DNA of 28,925 nucleotides from Phoronis ovalis (lineage: Eukaryota; Phoronida; Phoronidae), in contig JAOXYB010029289.1 of NCBI GenBank assembly GCA_028565635.1, positions 2,071 to 30,995 on the forward strand, read 5' to 3'. Below, in pieces: positions 1 to 10,346 of this stretch (position 1 is the stretch's first letter; the number at the start of each line of letters is the position of its first letter). The notes under the pieces are model-generated. The model had not been told where the DNA came from. It was given only the letters and a program-made list of their open reading frames with translations, and made no database searches. Position numbers and translations under genes: made by a program.

Positions 1-120
1 TCAGAGTTTGAACACGTCTATCACCTTAAATATTCGCAGTCAGCATATGGCATAAAGACACATTTAAATGAAACCGCTCTTCAGGCGTCACAATATGGCT
101 ATGGTAGGGCTGTGCCTTAA
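1..120 (+). CDS. Partial 3' coding exon, C-terminus of an unidentified protein
   Basis: The first 39 codons of the window are open in frame 1 and end in TAA at 118-120. The other two forward frames have stops within this stretch. The encoded tail is hydrophilic and rich in Tyr, His, Gln and Ala (KYSQSAYGIK, then ASQYGYGRAVP), and the DNA is less A+T-rich than what follows. This would be the end of a plus-strand gene whose body lies outside the window, converging on the Roco gene. Five or more tyrosines could suit a cytoplasmic tail, but I do not recognise the family. A chance open stretch of 39 codons is possible, so confidence is moderate. Candidate poly(A) signals follow at 702-707 and 1079-1084. 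Confidence 0.45.
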   Translation, partial: SEFEHVYHLKYSQSAYGIKTHLNETALQASQYGYGRAVP

Positions 121-1245
121 ATTCATTTTGTTGTTTTTACGTAAAAGGGGACTCAATGATAAAAAGATTGGCACAAATGTTATCTTTGTAACGAATTTTG
201 TCGTTTGTGATGAGGATAGTCTTCAAAGTGGAATAGCAAAACATTTTGGTGGTCATTCTGCATGCCTGCTCGAAAAATTTACTGGGAGTGGGATACATAA
301 TAACCTTTAGTTCTTACGAGGTATTTTGTTTGTGTAATGTTTGAGAATTTTTTGTAATGATTTATGTTACTGTAGAATTGGATGGGAAAATCAATTGTGT
401 CTTTATACCATATATGTTTACTTCTAAAAGTGGCCGTTTCTTTTTCAAACCCAAAGTTTAAAAAAAAATGATATCTTACTTGGCATTGTTGTCTTTTGCT
501 TTGTTTCTAACACACGTCTAAGGTACTCGCTTGTTTGGAGAATTCTGTCTGTAGTTACTGAAATGTATAGCCGTTTACTATATGTATTACACTAGGTTTA
601 AGAATTCAAGATAGCGTTACTTTAAGTATGTATGTAAAAGAAGTATATGTATATTACTGTAACGAGGTGGTAAAAGGGCTAGTAATCCCAGAATTCCAGG
701 AAATAAAAAAACACCAGAATTCCAGGAAACAAATTTGTTCAATCCTGCATTCCAAGGAGATTAAACGGTCAATCTTGGTTTCGGAAAATCCATTACCATC
801 TGTAATTATCAGAATGAAGTTCATTTCTCCACGAATGATTTGGAGGATTGGCAACAATGAAGGCTTTTATTCAAGTGGGCTTCAATTTCTTAAGGTAGAT
901 CCAGGATTTTAAATTTGATTTATAAGAAACAAGCAAAAACAATCAAAATGGTACTGCAATTGAATGCCTTTCTTGATTTGGATTGAACCGCATAAATCCG
1001 CTGATTTCGTAGTAAGCATTTTCGCCAGGTAATGTTATGAATTGAAATGTTGGATAAAATGACACTTGTTTGGAACGTAATAAATAGAAAAAGTGTGCGC
1101 TTACTAGTCGGCCAATAAGGAGATGATCAAAGTGATTCGAGCTCTGTTCAGTGCATAACTTATGCTTATAACCTATAAAACTTTATATGTTCTGGTTCTA
1201 ACTAAGCATCCACGAGAGAGCTTCTATTCAAAGAAGCCCTTCTAT
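121..1245. other. Convergent intergenic region, no clear gene
   Basis: A+T-rich DNA between the putative gene end at 120 and the transposon at 1246. ORFs of 67-94 codons on both strands around 628-912 overlap each other and have no recognisable domain, so I treat them as chance. A 16-bp unit beginning ccagaattcc occurs at 688-703 and again at 714-729. AATAAA hexamers at 702-707 and 1079-1084 could serve the gene ending at 120. Confidence 0.6.
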
Positions 1246-1709
1246 CAGTCTGAATAAATCCATCCGTGAGTGTTCCGTACCTTCTCAACTAACGTCTGGG
1301 CTTAATCATAGTCAATTTTATATAGTCCTTCAATTTAACAAGAGCAAAATAATCACATCATCAGTTTTTTGTCAACCGAGATAAGCCTTTCTCTCTCTCT
1401 GCATGATCCATCGTCGCCTACCGCATTTATTCTATCAATTATGACTCTTTCTGAATAGGCGAGGATCTTGCTTTTTGCTTAGCGGACTATAGATAAACTA
1501 TGGCAGGACTCGCTAGCTTAGATCACTGTTATCCTATTATTGTAAGCTGCAATTTGATTGGTGTCAAGACACTTTATATAGAAATAAAGGTATTATCGTT
1601 CTTCTCCTTCTTTGAGATAATAAACAAAATTTGACTATGGTTAAGCCCAGACGTTAATTGAGAAGGTATGGAACACTAACGGATGAATTTATTCATACTG
1701 TCCTTCTAT
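1237..1709. repeat. Target-site duplication flanking the transposon
   Basis: Direct repeats cccttctat (1237-1245) and tccttctat (1701-1709) immediately bracket the CAG...CTG element and differ only at the first base. This supports insertion by transposition rather than chance pairing of the arms. Confidence 0.7.
1246..1700. mobile_element. Non-autonomous inverted-repeat DNA transposon (MITE-like)
   Basis: The left arm (1246-1319) and the reverse complement of the right arm (1626-1700) match over about 74 positions with six mismatches and one indel. The ends read CAGTCTGAAT... and ...ATTCATACTG. The flanks cccttctat (1237-1245) and tccttctat (1701-1709) match at 8 of 9 bases, as expected of a target-site duplication. 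The 306-bp interior has no ORF of note, so the element must have been moved by a transposase encoded elsewhere. CAG/CTG ends with about 8 bp duplicated suggest hAT; long arms with 9 bp duplicated suggest Mutator. I cannot decide between them from sequence alone. It lies just past the 3' end of the Roco gene. Confidence 0.85.
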
Positions 1710-1746
1710 ATTCAGTTGCGGAAAATAGAAAATAGCAACTATGACA

Positions 1747-1762
1747 TTTATTATTATTTATT
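1747..1762 (-). terminator. Candidate poly(A) signals for the Roco gene
   Basis: On the minus strand AATAAA occurs twice (complement of 1747-1752 and of 1757-1762), about 32-48 bases beyond the TAG at 1794-1796. The position suits a transcript that ends in this exon rather than splicing at 1834. Confidence 0.45.
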
Positions 1763-1793
1763 ACTACTACTTATTTTAACGACAAATGCAAGT

Positions 1794-2977
1794 CTAGAAA
1801 AAAACTAAAACAGTTCTTGAAATAAATACTGTACCTGCAGTTATGTAAGGCGGACAAACCAAAATAGCGGGCACCTCTTCCTTGTAATTATAGCACGATA
1901 CTGTATCGATGTCTAATGGTTTTGCAAGTACATCTTGGCCAGGTATACTAAATTTTTCAACATTTCCCTTGTCTTCCAGAAGACAGTGGGTACACAACAA
2001 CCTCGTATTAAATTCTGCACCGGGCCATTCAAATTGAATTTTAGCGCACATTTTCTCTCGTAAATCGATTAGTATTCCCCACATTTTGTCCAATTTTACA
2101 TGTAAATCATTCCTATTCTCTTCTAAATTTAACATCCGTTCAATTGTTTGTACTGGTCGAACGTACAATTTGACACATTTGGGATTAAACTCCATTCGTT
2201 GCATTCGAAAACTATTACCATTATATACTGCGATGGAATCTGACTTCCAGTGATAACAAGTTGAATAATTATGATTCGGGGAGGCTTTAATGTATTTCAA
2301 TAATATGACAGTCAATTGTTCAAACACGTTTTCTGGAATGTATCCGCTAAATTCAAATTGCATTGCCAGGGTAACATGCTCGTGAGAGGCAGATGTCCAG
2401 TAGCTATCAAATCTGCTGTCATTGAATGTTTTGTTCAGCCATGGAAACAGCAAATTTCGTTCCATGTTTTCGCCCATTTTTATCTGATCAACTTCGTAAC
2501 ACAAGTCAAGAGACAACAACAAGTCAACAAGGGTTCCTATTTTTTGCTCAGGTACAATATCTTCAAAAATTAGTCGCAATAAACTTTCAGACATAACCCC
2601 GCATTTGAGAAAACCTGCCTTCGCTAAGTCAAACTTTTCCTGGTTTAATAAAATAGTTGAACGAGTCTGCCGATTGAAATCAAATTGCTTTTCAGGCAAA
2701 TGACTGCAAAGACGTTTTAGGACTTTTCGTACTATATCTATATCGTGGAAAACCTTATCTTTCAGATTATCATAATCTGGATATAATAGAATGAGTCCCA
2801 TGTCTCTCATATACTTAAGAATAGACATCTTGGTCTCTTCTTCAAGTTTCCCTTTCTTCATAACCTCTTTGAGAGGAAAGTAAAACTTATTTTCATTTTT
2901 GAGCTTCTCATTAGTGAGGAGTGATTTCCTAAAGGAAGCCCATTGAGCTGGAAGCGTAATTTTTGACTCTCTAGATT
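1794..2977 (-). CDS. Roco exon carrying the COR domain and C-terminus
   Basis: The acceptor is TTTTTTGCAG (AG at 2979-2978) and the exon joins in frame (GAA completed across the junction). COR-A begins with LPAQW and continues through MSILKYMRDMGLILLYPD and VFHDIDIVRKVLKRLCSH, which match the family's usual 'LG.I.Y...' and 'L.P.WL' segments. COR-B follows with YIPENVFEQLTVILLKY. Near the end is a CTHC segment then VPAILVCPP, similar to the closing segment of MFHAS1-like proteins. The frame is open to TAG at 1796-1794, but a good donor GCAG|GTACAG (GT at 1834-1833) offers an alternative that would splice in phase 1 to an exon I could not identify. Confidence 0.85.
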
Positions 2978-5741
2978 CTGCAAAAAAAGGTACTATTATA
3001 TATATAAAATATGAAATTGTAACATTCAAGTTGTTGGTAAATTGTACTCCATTATACTATAGTACAGACACACACACAGATAGAGTAGGTTAGCTATAAA
3101 AGCTTCATTGCAAACAGAGCATTATGAAAACATTTAATAACATACCTTCAATTACTTTTTGACGAAGAGCCGGTATCCCTTCCATGGAGATAGTACAACT
3201 AACAAAATAAACCTTGTCCTCAATCTGTAATCCATTTCTTTTGGCAATCCGTAAGGACTTTATTTTTTCTCTCTTCAGTCTTATCTCTTCTTTATCTAGC
3301 AGTTTGTTACTCGATGATCTGATTTTACTATTTTTTATGTTTTTAATAGTTTGGTTTAGATACTTTCGCCTATCCGTAATCATTCGCTGCAGGTTAACTT
3401 TTATGTCTTTTTGCACCTCCTCTAACGTTGACGTTTTAGTGTTTTGGGGGATTGCATCACTATGTGTTCCAACAAAATGAACGTGGGCGCCAGGTGCCCG
3501 TAGTTGAATGTTCTTAATCCATTTACCTAAATATTTATCAAAATCTCCAGAAGTGCACTTATAATTTGAACAGTTAAACACTAGCAGCACAGTACCTCGT
3601 GGCGTCAAGAAGAACTTGTGAGTGAGATCATAAATTTCGTTACCACCAAAATCATTAACTTGTATTATGAGGCCATGTTCTGGCACCCACGGAGTTTGTT
3701 CTATAACTTCTGTCCTTTCACCCAGTGGTATTAACACAGATTCGTTTTGAATCAATGTTTGCGCCACGCTAGTTTTACCGACAAACATATCTCCTAAAAT
3801 AAGCACCTTATGATGTCCGGTGACATCTTCTTTTGATTCTTGTAAGTCAGCAAAGTATTTAAATATTACGCTTTCGCCTTGTTCGCAAAATTCTTGTGGG
3901 GGCTTCACAAGTTGATTGTTTTGAATAAACAACTTTTCAACTTTTCCTTTGAATTTTACAAATGACGCGGGCAAATGTTTTAATCTATTGTTTCGAAAAT
4001 CCAAGTGCTTCAAATTACAAAGATCACCAAAATTCTCAGGTATTTTTTTCAGTTTATTATTGTTTAGCGAAAGATAGGATAATTTAGATAACTGCGGAAA
4101 AGTTTCTGGCAAACGGTCAATGTTATTGTCATGACAATTCAGCCACTCTAGGCTCCTCAATTTATGAATATCTTCTGGGAGTTTTTTAATCTTATTGTCA
4201 GAAAGAACCAGGATTTTCAGCTTTTTTAGATTAGAAATTTTATGTGGCAAAGATGTCAATTTATTTTTAGACAAATCTAACCATTGTAAGTTTTGTAACT
4301 GGTCAATGCCAATAGGCAGAGATGAATTTTTTAACTTATTCCATTTTAAATCAAGATGGTTTAAGGTTGTAATCTTAAAAATTGATTTTGGCACATCTTT
4401 TATTTGATTCTTACGTAGAAAAAGTTTCTCCAGCTTTAAGTTACTCATGTCTGGTGGTAAGGATTCTATATTGTTTGCGTCAGCCAAAATAATTTTGAGC
4501 TTCTTAAATGAAGTTATCTGTTTTGGAAGAAAAGCAAGTTGGTTTTTTCTCACATCCAAAATTTCTAAATTTTTTCCCATGCTTTTTGGTATACGCAAAC
4601 GCTGTAGCTTATTTTCTCTTACACACAGTAGTTCCAGTTTTTTAAGTTTTCTTAGTTCTTTTGGCAAAGTTTTAAATTTATTTTGCTGAAAATAGCATTC
4701 TCGTAATTGCGTGAAATTGCCAAGACATGGGGGCAACTTTTCAATACCGTTTTTGCTAATGTCCAGATAACGAACATTCTTGCTACATAAGTTATTTAGA
4801 CTATTGACATTACCACCACCAAGATTATTTTCCTGTAAGTTCACGTATGTGAGGTTTTCCAAACTTCTTAATTCAGGCAATGCAGTGATTTTATTATTGG
4901 CTAAAGATAAATATTCAAGACGATTCAGTAGATCCACCTCCTTTGGAATGTCCTCTAACTGGTTCTCGGTTAGTAGAAAATGGGATATTGCTTTCATCTG
5001 CCCAATCTCATTATCAATTTTACGAATACGATTATTTCGCATACTAAGAAGCTTCAAGTTCCTAAGGCTGTAAATCACTTTGGGAATGTCAGTAAAGTTA
5101 TTCCAGTCCAAAATCAAATATTTTAATTTTTTTAACTTCTTAATATCATTTGGAATATCTGACAATTTGTTTCTGCGTAAAACTAGAGCTTCTATATTTT
5201 CCATTTTCCATACTGCACTTGGAATGATTTCAAGTTTACGAGAGGACAAATCAAGAGTTTCACACGTGAATCTGTTAGTAACATCCCGCGTAAAGTGCTG
5301 TGTCTTTACAAAACAACTTTTTGTTAGGAATTTTTGTAGTGCCTCTACAGTGTTCACTGTTTTTTCTTTGCTCGTTTGTGTCGGTTTAGCATAATGACAT
5401 CTGTTAGGTGCATCTAGGATTGGTATACCTAATTCGCAGTATTTATTACTCAACCATTCTTGATTTTCAATAATGTCTTCTGTTTGCTGCATAAGGACCT
5501 CATATACTGGGTATTTCTGCATCACACTCTCAACTGCTGGATCTATTATTCTTAGTTTTGTAGGAGATCCCATAGGGGATTCCGTTTCATTTGAGGAAAG
5601 GTCACATTTCCTCTTTCGATTTGGAAAAGAACCCGTATTATTGCCAGTTCTTCCAGATACATCTATTGGAGTTGGACGTATTCGTTTGGATAGCTCCGAC
5701 GGTTCTTCTATAGGAACCATTGGTATTGTTCGTCTCTCCAT
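1794..5741 (-). CDS. Roco-family LRR-Roc-COR GTPase scaffold protein, no kinase domain
   Basis: Two coding exons, 5741-3146 and 2977-1794, are separated by a 168-bp GT-AG intron (3145-2978) in phase 1; 1,259 codons plus TAG if the last exon is read to its stop. The start ATG at 5741 is preceded by an in-frame TAG within the same exon. Residues 1-157 form a polar head with a basic patch (NRKRKC, 41-46). About 20 leucine-rich repeats of roughly 23 residues span about 158-640. The Roc GTPase follows: P-loop GDMFVGKTS (650-658), DFGG (697-700), THSD (759-762) in the specificity-loop position, and SCT (848-850). The COR region begins near LPAQW just after the intron. No kinase, ankyrin or WD region is visible. 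The order resembles the MFHAS1-type animal Roco proteins, known as cytoplasmic signalling scaffolds. Orthology to MFHAS1 specifically is unproven. Confidence 0.92.
3146..5741 (-). CDS. Roco exon carrying N-terminus, LRRs and Roc GTPase
   Basis: This exon encodes residues 1-865 plus one base, ending at the donor TTGAAG|GTATG with GT at 3145-3144. The LRR consensus LxxLxLxxNxIxxLPxxIxxLxx is very regular, for example LEYLSLANNKITALP and LQWLDLSKNKLTSLP. One repeat is irregular, with a GGGNV insertion. Roc begins at about residue 642. Between the THSD and SCT motifs lies a basic insert of about 60 residues, rich in Lys, Arg, Asn and Ser, where compact Ras-like domains are shorter. The whole LRR array on a single exon is unusual for animal LRR proteins and could reflect past intron loss. 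Confidence 0.93.
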
Positions 5742-5856
5742 GATGTGTGTGAAAGTATAGTACTTTAAACCGAGAGAACTGGTTTTTCTTAAACGTGATT
5801 GTAAAAATATATAGTGATGAGCATTAGACGTTGTCTTGATTTGCTAATCACAATCT
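5742..5856 (-). other. Roco 5' UTR segment with splice acceptor
   Basis: On the minus strand TTTGTATTTTCAG (AG at 5858-5857) is a strong acceptor 115 bases upstream of the ATG at 5741. Read in the ATG frame the segment contains TAG close to the acceptor, so it is not coding. The transcript therefore probably begins in a further upstream exon. Confidence 0.55.
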
Positions 5857-6170
5857 CTGAAAATACAAATAGTTGATATCTACCAATAGGGAATGGAGTT
5901 CAATGTCGGATATTTGTGTGTTAAATTTCTCGTTATTTAACTTTAGATCTCAATGCAGAGACTCAGCGTTACGTAACACGTCTCTTTTGTTGTTCATTTG
6001 TAATTTTACACGTGATGAAAATGAAAGCAGCATTTAGTTGTCATTGTTCTTTATGTGCCTTATTTGCATTCTTTACCTGCTAATTGTATAATTAGTCACA
6101 CCTTGACACAATGTTATACAACTCAAAATCGTTTATGAACAATTTAAAGAAACTACATTTGACTACATAC

Positions 6171-6362
6171 CTCAGATGAAATCCTTTGCATATTGCTAGA
6201 TGTTACATCTTGATTCTGAAACTGCATCTGCTTCATGAACTTCCTTTCAGTTTTCTTCCAAATGTTTTTGGATGTTAACTTCACATTTCGAGAGGTCTCA
6301 ATCTGTACATGTCTTGTTCTAAAAGTTAACAAAATCGCAGTGTCACTTTTTACTGGGATCAC
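6171..6362 (-). other. Candidate upstream (5' UTR) exon of the Roco gene
   Basis: On the minus strand TCTGAG|GTATGTAG (GT at 6170-6169) is a good donor facing the acceptor at 5858-5857, which would give an intron of 312 bp, similar to others in the window. An open frame of 69 codons (6362-6153) runs through the donor, but its protein is not recognisable. The upstream limit of the exon is unknown, and the given end is only the ATG of that open frame. Confidence 0.25.
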
Positions 6363-7239
6363 ATATGAGACATAACTGTAATGGCGTTACTTTCGTTATG
6401 AAATATAACAATGCATGTGTAATAAAAACATAATCATGAAAATAGTGTTGGGTTTTTAGGTCAGATAATCCAACACATAACAATGAGGTTTATTATATTT
6501 AACATAATTACATCTTACACATATTGAATTAATATTAAATGCGTTTTATATATCCTATGTTAGGGCAAGGAGTTAAAAACAAATGAATTACAGTTTAAAG
6601 AATTCCTGATGCTTGATAGTTAAGAGATAATTGTTACGCGTCTATAGATCAAAGTGGAAATGTAACGGTGTAGCTCGGATTAATACGAATAATGGTAAGT
6701 CGGTTATAAACATTCTTATACTCAGGAAAGATATAAATTCTAACGCAATATTTGAAACTCCGCATATTCAAATACACCTTTCGTAACAGGTATCATATAG
6801 TTTGGTATAATATGTAGTTAGATAGAAGCGGGTATGAACTATGGACTTAACCCAAACCAAAGGCATTAAACAAACCCGAAGACCCATTAAGTAAGCAAGG
6901 TACATGTTAAAACTTACCTAGTAATGAATATGTTCAAATAAAACTAGAGAGTGACTTAAGAGCTCAGTCGGTTGACCTGCTATCCTCAATGCGTTTTAAA
7001 AAATTGTAAAGGTTACGTTGATCCGATCATATCTAACCGTATTATGTGCTTATATTATTAAATGTTCATGCTAAAATAAACAATGTATAGCTTGTGGGGT
7101 TCTGTAAGGTGAGTAATTATGTTCATATACAGTACACTGTATAGCGTATCTTCATAGCTCCAACATAAATAAACCTGCATTTGTATCTCTCAGGATTTCC
7201 AATATTGTTATCATGCTTGTACATGTACATAATCGTACT

Positions 7240-7275
7240 GGGTGCAGAAAAATCCAGGCAGGGTGCAGAAAAATT
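7240..7275. repeat. 21-bp direct repeat
   Basis: The unit gggtgcagaaaaat occurs at 7240 and 7261 with a period of 21 bases and one mismatch further on (tccag versus ttcag). It is a short local duplication with no assigned role. Confidence 0.7.
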
Positions 7276-8007
7276 CAGTTTTGCGCATTCAGGCAGAATT
7301 CGTTAAATTTTAGTCTTGGTCTTCTTTATAAGCCTCATGTGAATGTCATAACAATAAGAACGCCTGAAAAAAAATCATAAACACACTAATCATTTATAGT
7401 AAGTATTAAAAAAACCCTGCTTATTAGTGTAGGTAAGTGGTGGTTTTTCAAGATTTTATGAAAAATAACTCGATTTCATTAGGGAAAATACGGGGAGAAA
7501 AAAATACACTAAGCTAAGGCACTAAAAGCCGAAAAACTATATGCGAGTTATGAGGCCCGTTAACGCCTTTAATCGGCCTAAGAAACGGTGGTAAATAATT
7601 GTTTCTTCAGACAATTTCTTTCAGGCAGTTTTTGGTATCCCGGCCAACATAGGCGAAGGACACTCTTCCTGTCACAGCTGTCTTCATAATGAGTCCAGTA
7701 TAAGGAGCATCAGTGGACAGTTTCTTCCCAGTTTAATTTTTCATCCTCATCTTCTCTTAATTACAAAAGCATTCAATTTACACCATCATGACCGATTAAT
7801 TTAAACAATGCACTATTTTAGCGGCGTGAAACTTTATGTGATTTCTAATACATCCACCAGATGGTCTGTAGTCGCCGATGGCTCTGGAGCGAATCTTACT
7901 TTTGGAGGTTGAATCTACGCAAAACTGATAATGGGTATGTCCCCTACATACATTGATTTTTTTGAGTCTGTGAAAAAGCATGAGTTACTTTCGAATCAGA
8001 TTTTGGA

Positions 8008-8244
8008 ATGTACCGATCCAGAGATTTCATTATAGTCACACTACCATTGATCGTCCTCTTCTACCAGATGGCGATATATTATCTCCCGGCAATGCCTGCG
8101 CTGGCGTATGTACGTCACAGTAACAGAGGCGTTAACTGGCGGAAGACAAAGTCTCTGGATTATTTTGAAAATATAGACAGCGGATTTTGTAAAGGTCCAG
8201 TTGTTGAGAACAACACTACACATACATGTTACTGTGAGATGTGA
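8008..8244 (+). CDS. Small ORF with N-terminal hydrophobic segment, possible alternative first exon
   Basis: ATG at 8008 opens 78 codons to TGA at 8242. The first 35 residues are hydrophobic (FIIVTLPLIVLFYQMAIYYL) and could be a signal anchor; the rest is polar with an NNTT glycosylation sequon and several Cys. Local G+C is higher than in the flanks. Two possible splice donors are present: TACT|GTGAGA at 8234, leaving the frame in phase 1, which would fit receptor exon 2; and GCAG|GTAAGA at 8276 beyond the stop. It may be an alternative N-terminus, a 5' UTR exon, an independent short gene or chance. I do not recognise the protein. Confidence 0.25.
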   Translation: MYRSRDFIIVTLPLIVLFYQMAIYYLPAMPALAYVRHSNRGVNWRKTKSLDYFENIDSGFCKGPVVENNTTHTCYCEM

Positions 8245-8463
8245 TCGATAAACTAGCAGCCGCCCGGACTAGCAGGTAAGAAATGTGTTGTTTTTGTAAG
8301 TAGAAACGTGATTACTAAGTTCTGTTTTCAAAATAAAAAAGCTTTAGACTGAAAACGTTACGTTCACGGGAATATTGAATAAAAAAAATAAACTTATTTT
8401 TTAATGTCAAAGCCATGCTCAGTGTAAAAAAATTAAAATATCTACTTACAACGTACGTACACA

Positions 8464-8550
8464 TTAAAAGTGAAAAAATGTGACCGTCTTCATGAGGTAA
8501 CTTAAACGTGTGTTTAAAAGTGAAAAATTGTGACCGTTTTCATGGGGATC
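8464..8550. repeat. 50-bp tandem duplication
   Basis: The segment ttaaaagtgaaaaa.tgtgaccgt.ttcatg occurs at 8464 and again at 8514 with a few substitutions. No coding or structural role is evident. Confidence 0.75.
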
Positions 8551-8674
8551 TTGTCCTTTAATATTTGTAAACATTTGTACTTTTCACTGTCTATGTATTA
8601 TTGGCGATCAGTGAAATAGAAATCAAGCAATGGCTAAATATTTGACATGTCAAAATTAAAACAGTAGAAATACC

Positions 8675-8692
8675 TTGTTGTTGTTGTTGTTG
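8675..8692 (+). repeat. (TTG)6 microsatellite
   Basis: Six perfect TTG units in noncoding DNA. Confidence 0.95.
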
Positions 8693-10338
8693 TTTACGAC
8701 GTTATATTGTAGCTACATTTAGCGTCTTAACGGTAATTAAACATGATCCAATAAAAGACGATAAAAAACCACTTGGCATATATTATTTGTAAATTGGGTT
8801 AAAGTTGAAGCTGCAGATAGTTCTACAATCAGAGTCTGATTTCTAAATTGATCTTAATTGAAACTTTCTGCTGATATATCACGTATCTTGCGTTAAGTAG
8901 TTTCTTTATCGTGATTTACTTAGAAGTGGATTTGAGACCACTGAGGATGTATCTAATACAGTGTGTGTACTTTTAGGATTCAGGTAAAATGTTTGTGGTA
9001 CGTGAATATATTCTGGGAATAGTTTTCCAAATTGTATGATTAGGTTAACGATGTGTATATATGGTAGAGTTGTTTACGTGTTTGGTTCCTAATAAAAACA
9101 AAAGAATGTAATAACGGCATAATTATATAGTATAATTTATTAAAAACGTCTATTTGAAAGTACATTCCTTCGTTTACAGACTTGCTGTTGAGACAACAAG
9201 GGATAAGACTAGTTCAGTTCTAACATTCTATTCGCGGTTGATTTTGCGTTTTAGCTATAACAAGAATTGGACAAGCAAGATGCAAGATGATTTCCTAGTC
9301 AACACCAAAAGTCAAACAAATGCTACATGAACGCAGATGTGTTACGAGATTCCAATCCTATCTTATTAGTGTCAAATGCTTTACAGTGCTCCTAAATAGT
9401 CGCAATTTGGTCTTAGCATGTCGTATTAATTCTTTCAAGTAACATTAAAAATTACACTGAATTTTCAACAAACTGTCGCAACAAGTACAGGCCTTTTTTA
9501 CTAACTGGAGAATACTGCAATGCAAAGCTATACCGCACCATCAGTACCTAAATTAGGATTTTATTTTGGTATTTTTATGAGGGATTCTGTTTCCATTTCC
9601 CCGTGACGCCATCGTCCATCTTCCTTATGTGTTATAAGCCCACTTTCAACGGAGAAGCAAGCAGACAAAACTTCGCGGTTGCCACCTTTGAATTTGCTAC
9701 GCTTTCATCGGATCTTTGTGCAATTCATTTGCAATTCAGCCTCTGCCAGTCAGAATTTAATGCATAAACCACGTTACTTTCTAACCCTGTAGCTTTTCAC
9801 TTGTTATCCAGGGTTGCTTATGGCATATAACGTATGTCGATGCTGCTCATTATAGATTATAGCTGTTGAAACATTTGCCTACAATAGGTCAATTAGCGAT
9901 ACATTTGGCCTTCAATAAACTTTAAAAAAATAAGAATATAAAAAAAGTTTTAATAGGATTTGCAGACGTTTCCACAGACTCCATGTTAACGACTTTGATG
10001 AAAGAAATACACAAGCTCTAAATAAATAAACTTGAACCTGTCGGTTTGTGTTCTTGTATTTTCGGTAATAATTTGATTGTATTACGTGATACTGTGTAAA
10101 ATTATATAACGGATTTCACATTTTATTTTTGCAGCTACAACATGTGAAATAAAGATTCAAAACGTTTTAGGGTGTGTAAATTGAAACCCTTTAAAGAAAA
10201 TCTGATATTTTGCCAATGGAATTAGAATGCGAAGTTAAATTCAGTTGCTGATTTTGTGCCAGATTTTTATACCGACATTTTGGATTCTGATGTATTAAAA
10301 TGCGATTTGCACATTAATATCACATCTCACTATGACAT

Positions 10339-10346
10339 TATATAAA
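10339..10346 (+). promoter_or_regulatory. Candidate TATA box of the receptor gene
   Basis: TATATAAA lies 110 bases upstream of the receptor ATG at 10456. This would allow a 5' UTR of roughly 80 bases. The surrounding DNA is A+T-rich, so a chance match is likely enough to keep confidence low. Confidence 0.3.

Larger units (their letters stand above)
5857..10338. other. Divergent intergenic region between Roco and receptor genes
   Basis: About 4.5 kb of mostly A+T-rich DNA between the two head-to-head genes. It holds the possible Roco upstream exon (6171-6362), a 21-bp direct repeat (7240-7275), two short coding-like relics on the minus strand (7607-7729 and 9561-9704), a small plus-strand ORF (8008-8244), a 50-bp tandem duplication (8464-8550) and a (TTG)6 tract (8675-8692). 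The rest shows nothing I can assign. Promoters for both genes should lie here. Confidence 0.6.

Noticed and set aside
628-912. Overlapping ORFs on both strands, including a minus-strand segment phase-compatible with the Roco donor
   Set aside because: A possible acceptor TTACAG exists on the minus strand, but the product is low in coding character and unlike any Roco ending. Kept only as a remark in the C-terminus finding.
3214-5760. Several plus-strand ORFs of 70-104 codons opposite the Roco gene
   Set aside because: They are antisense shadows of the LRR coding sequence, with no domain of their own.
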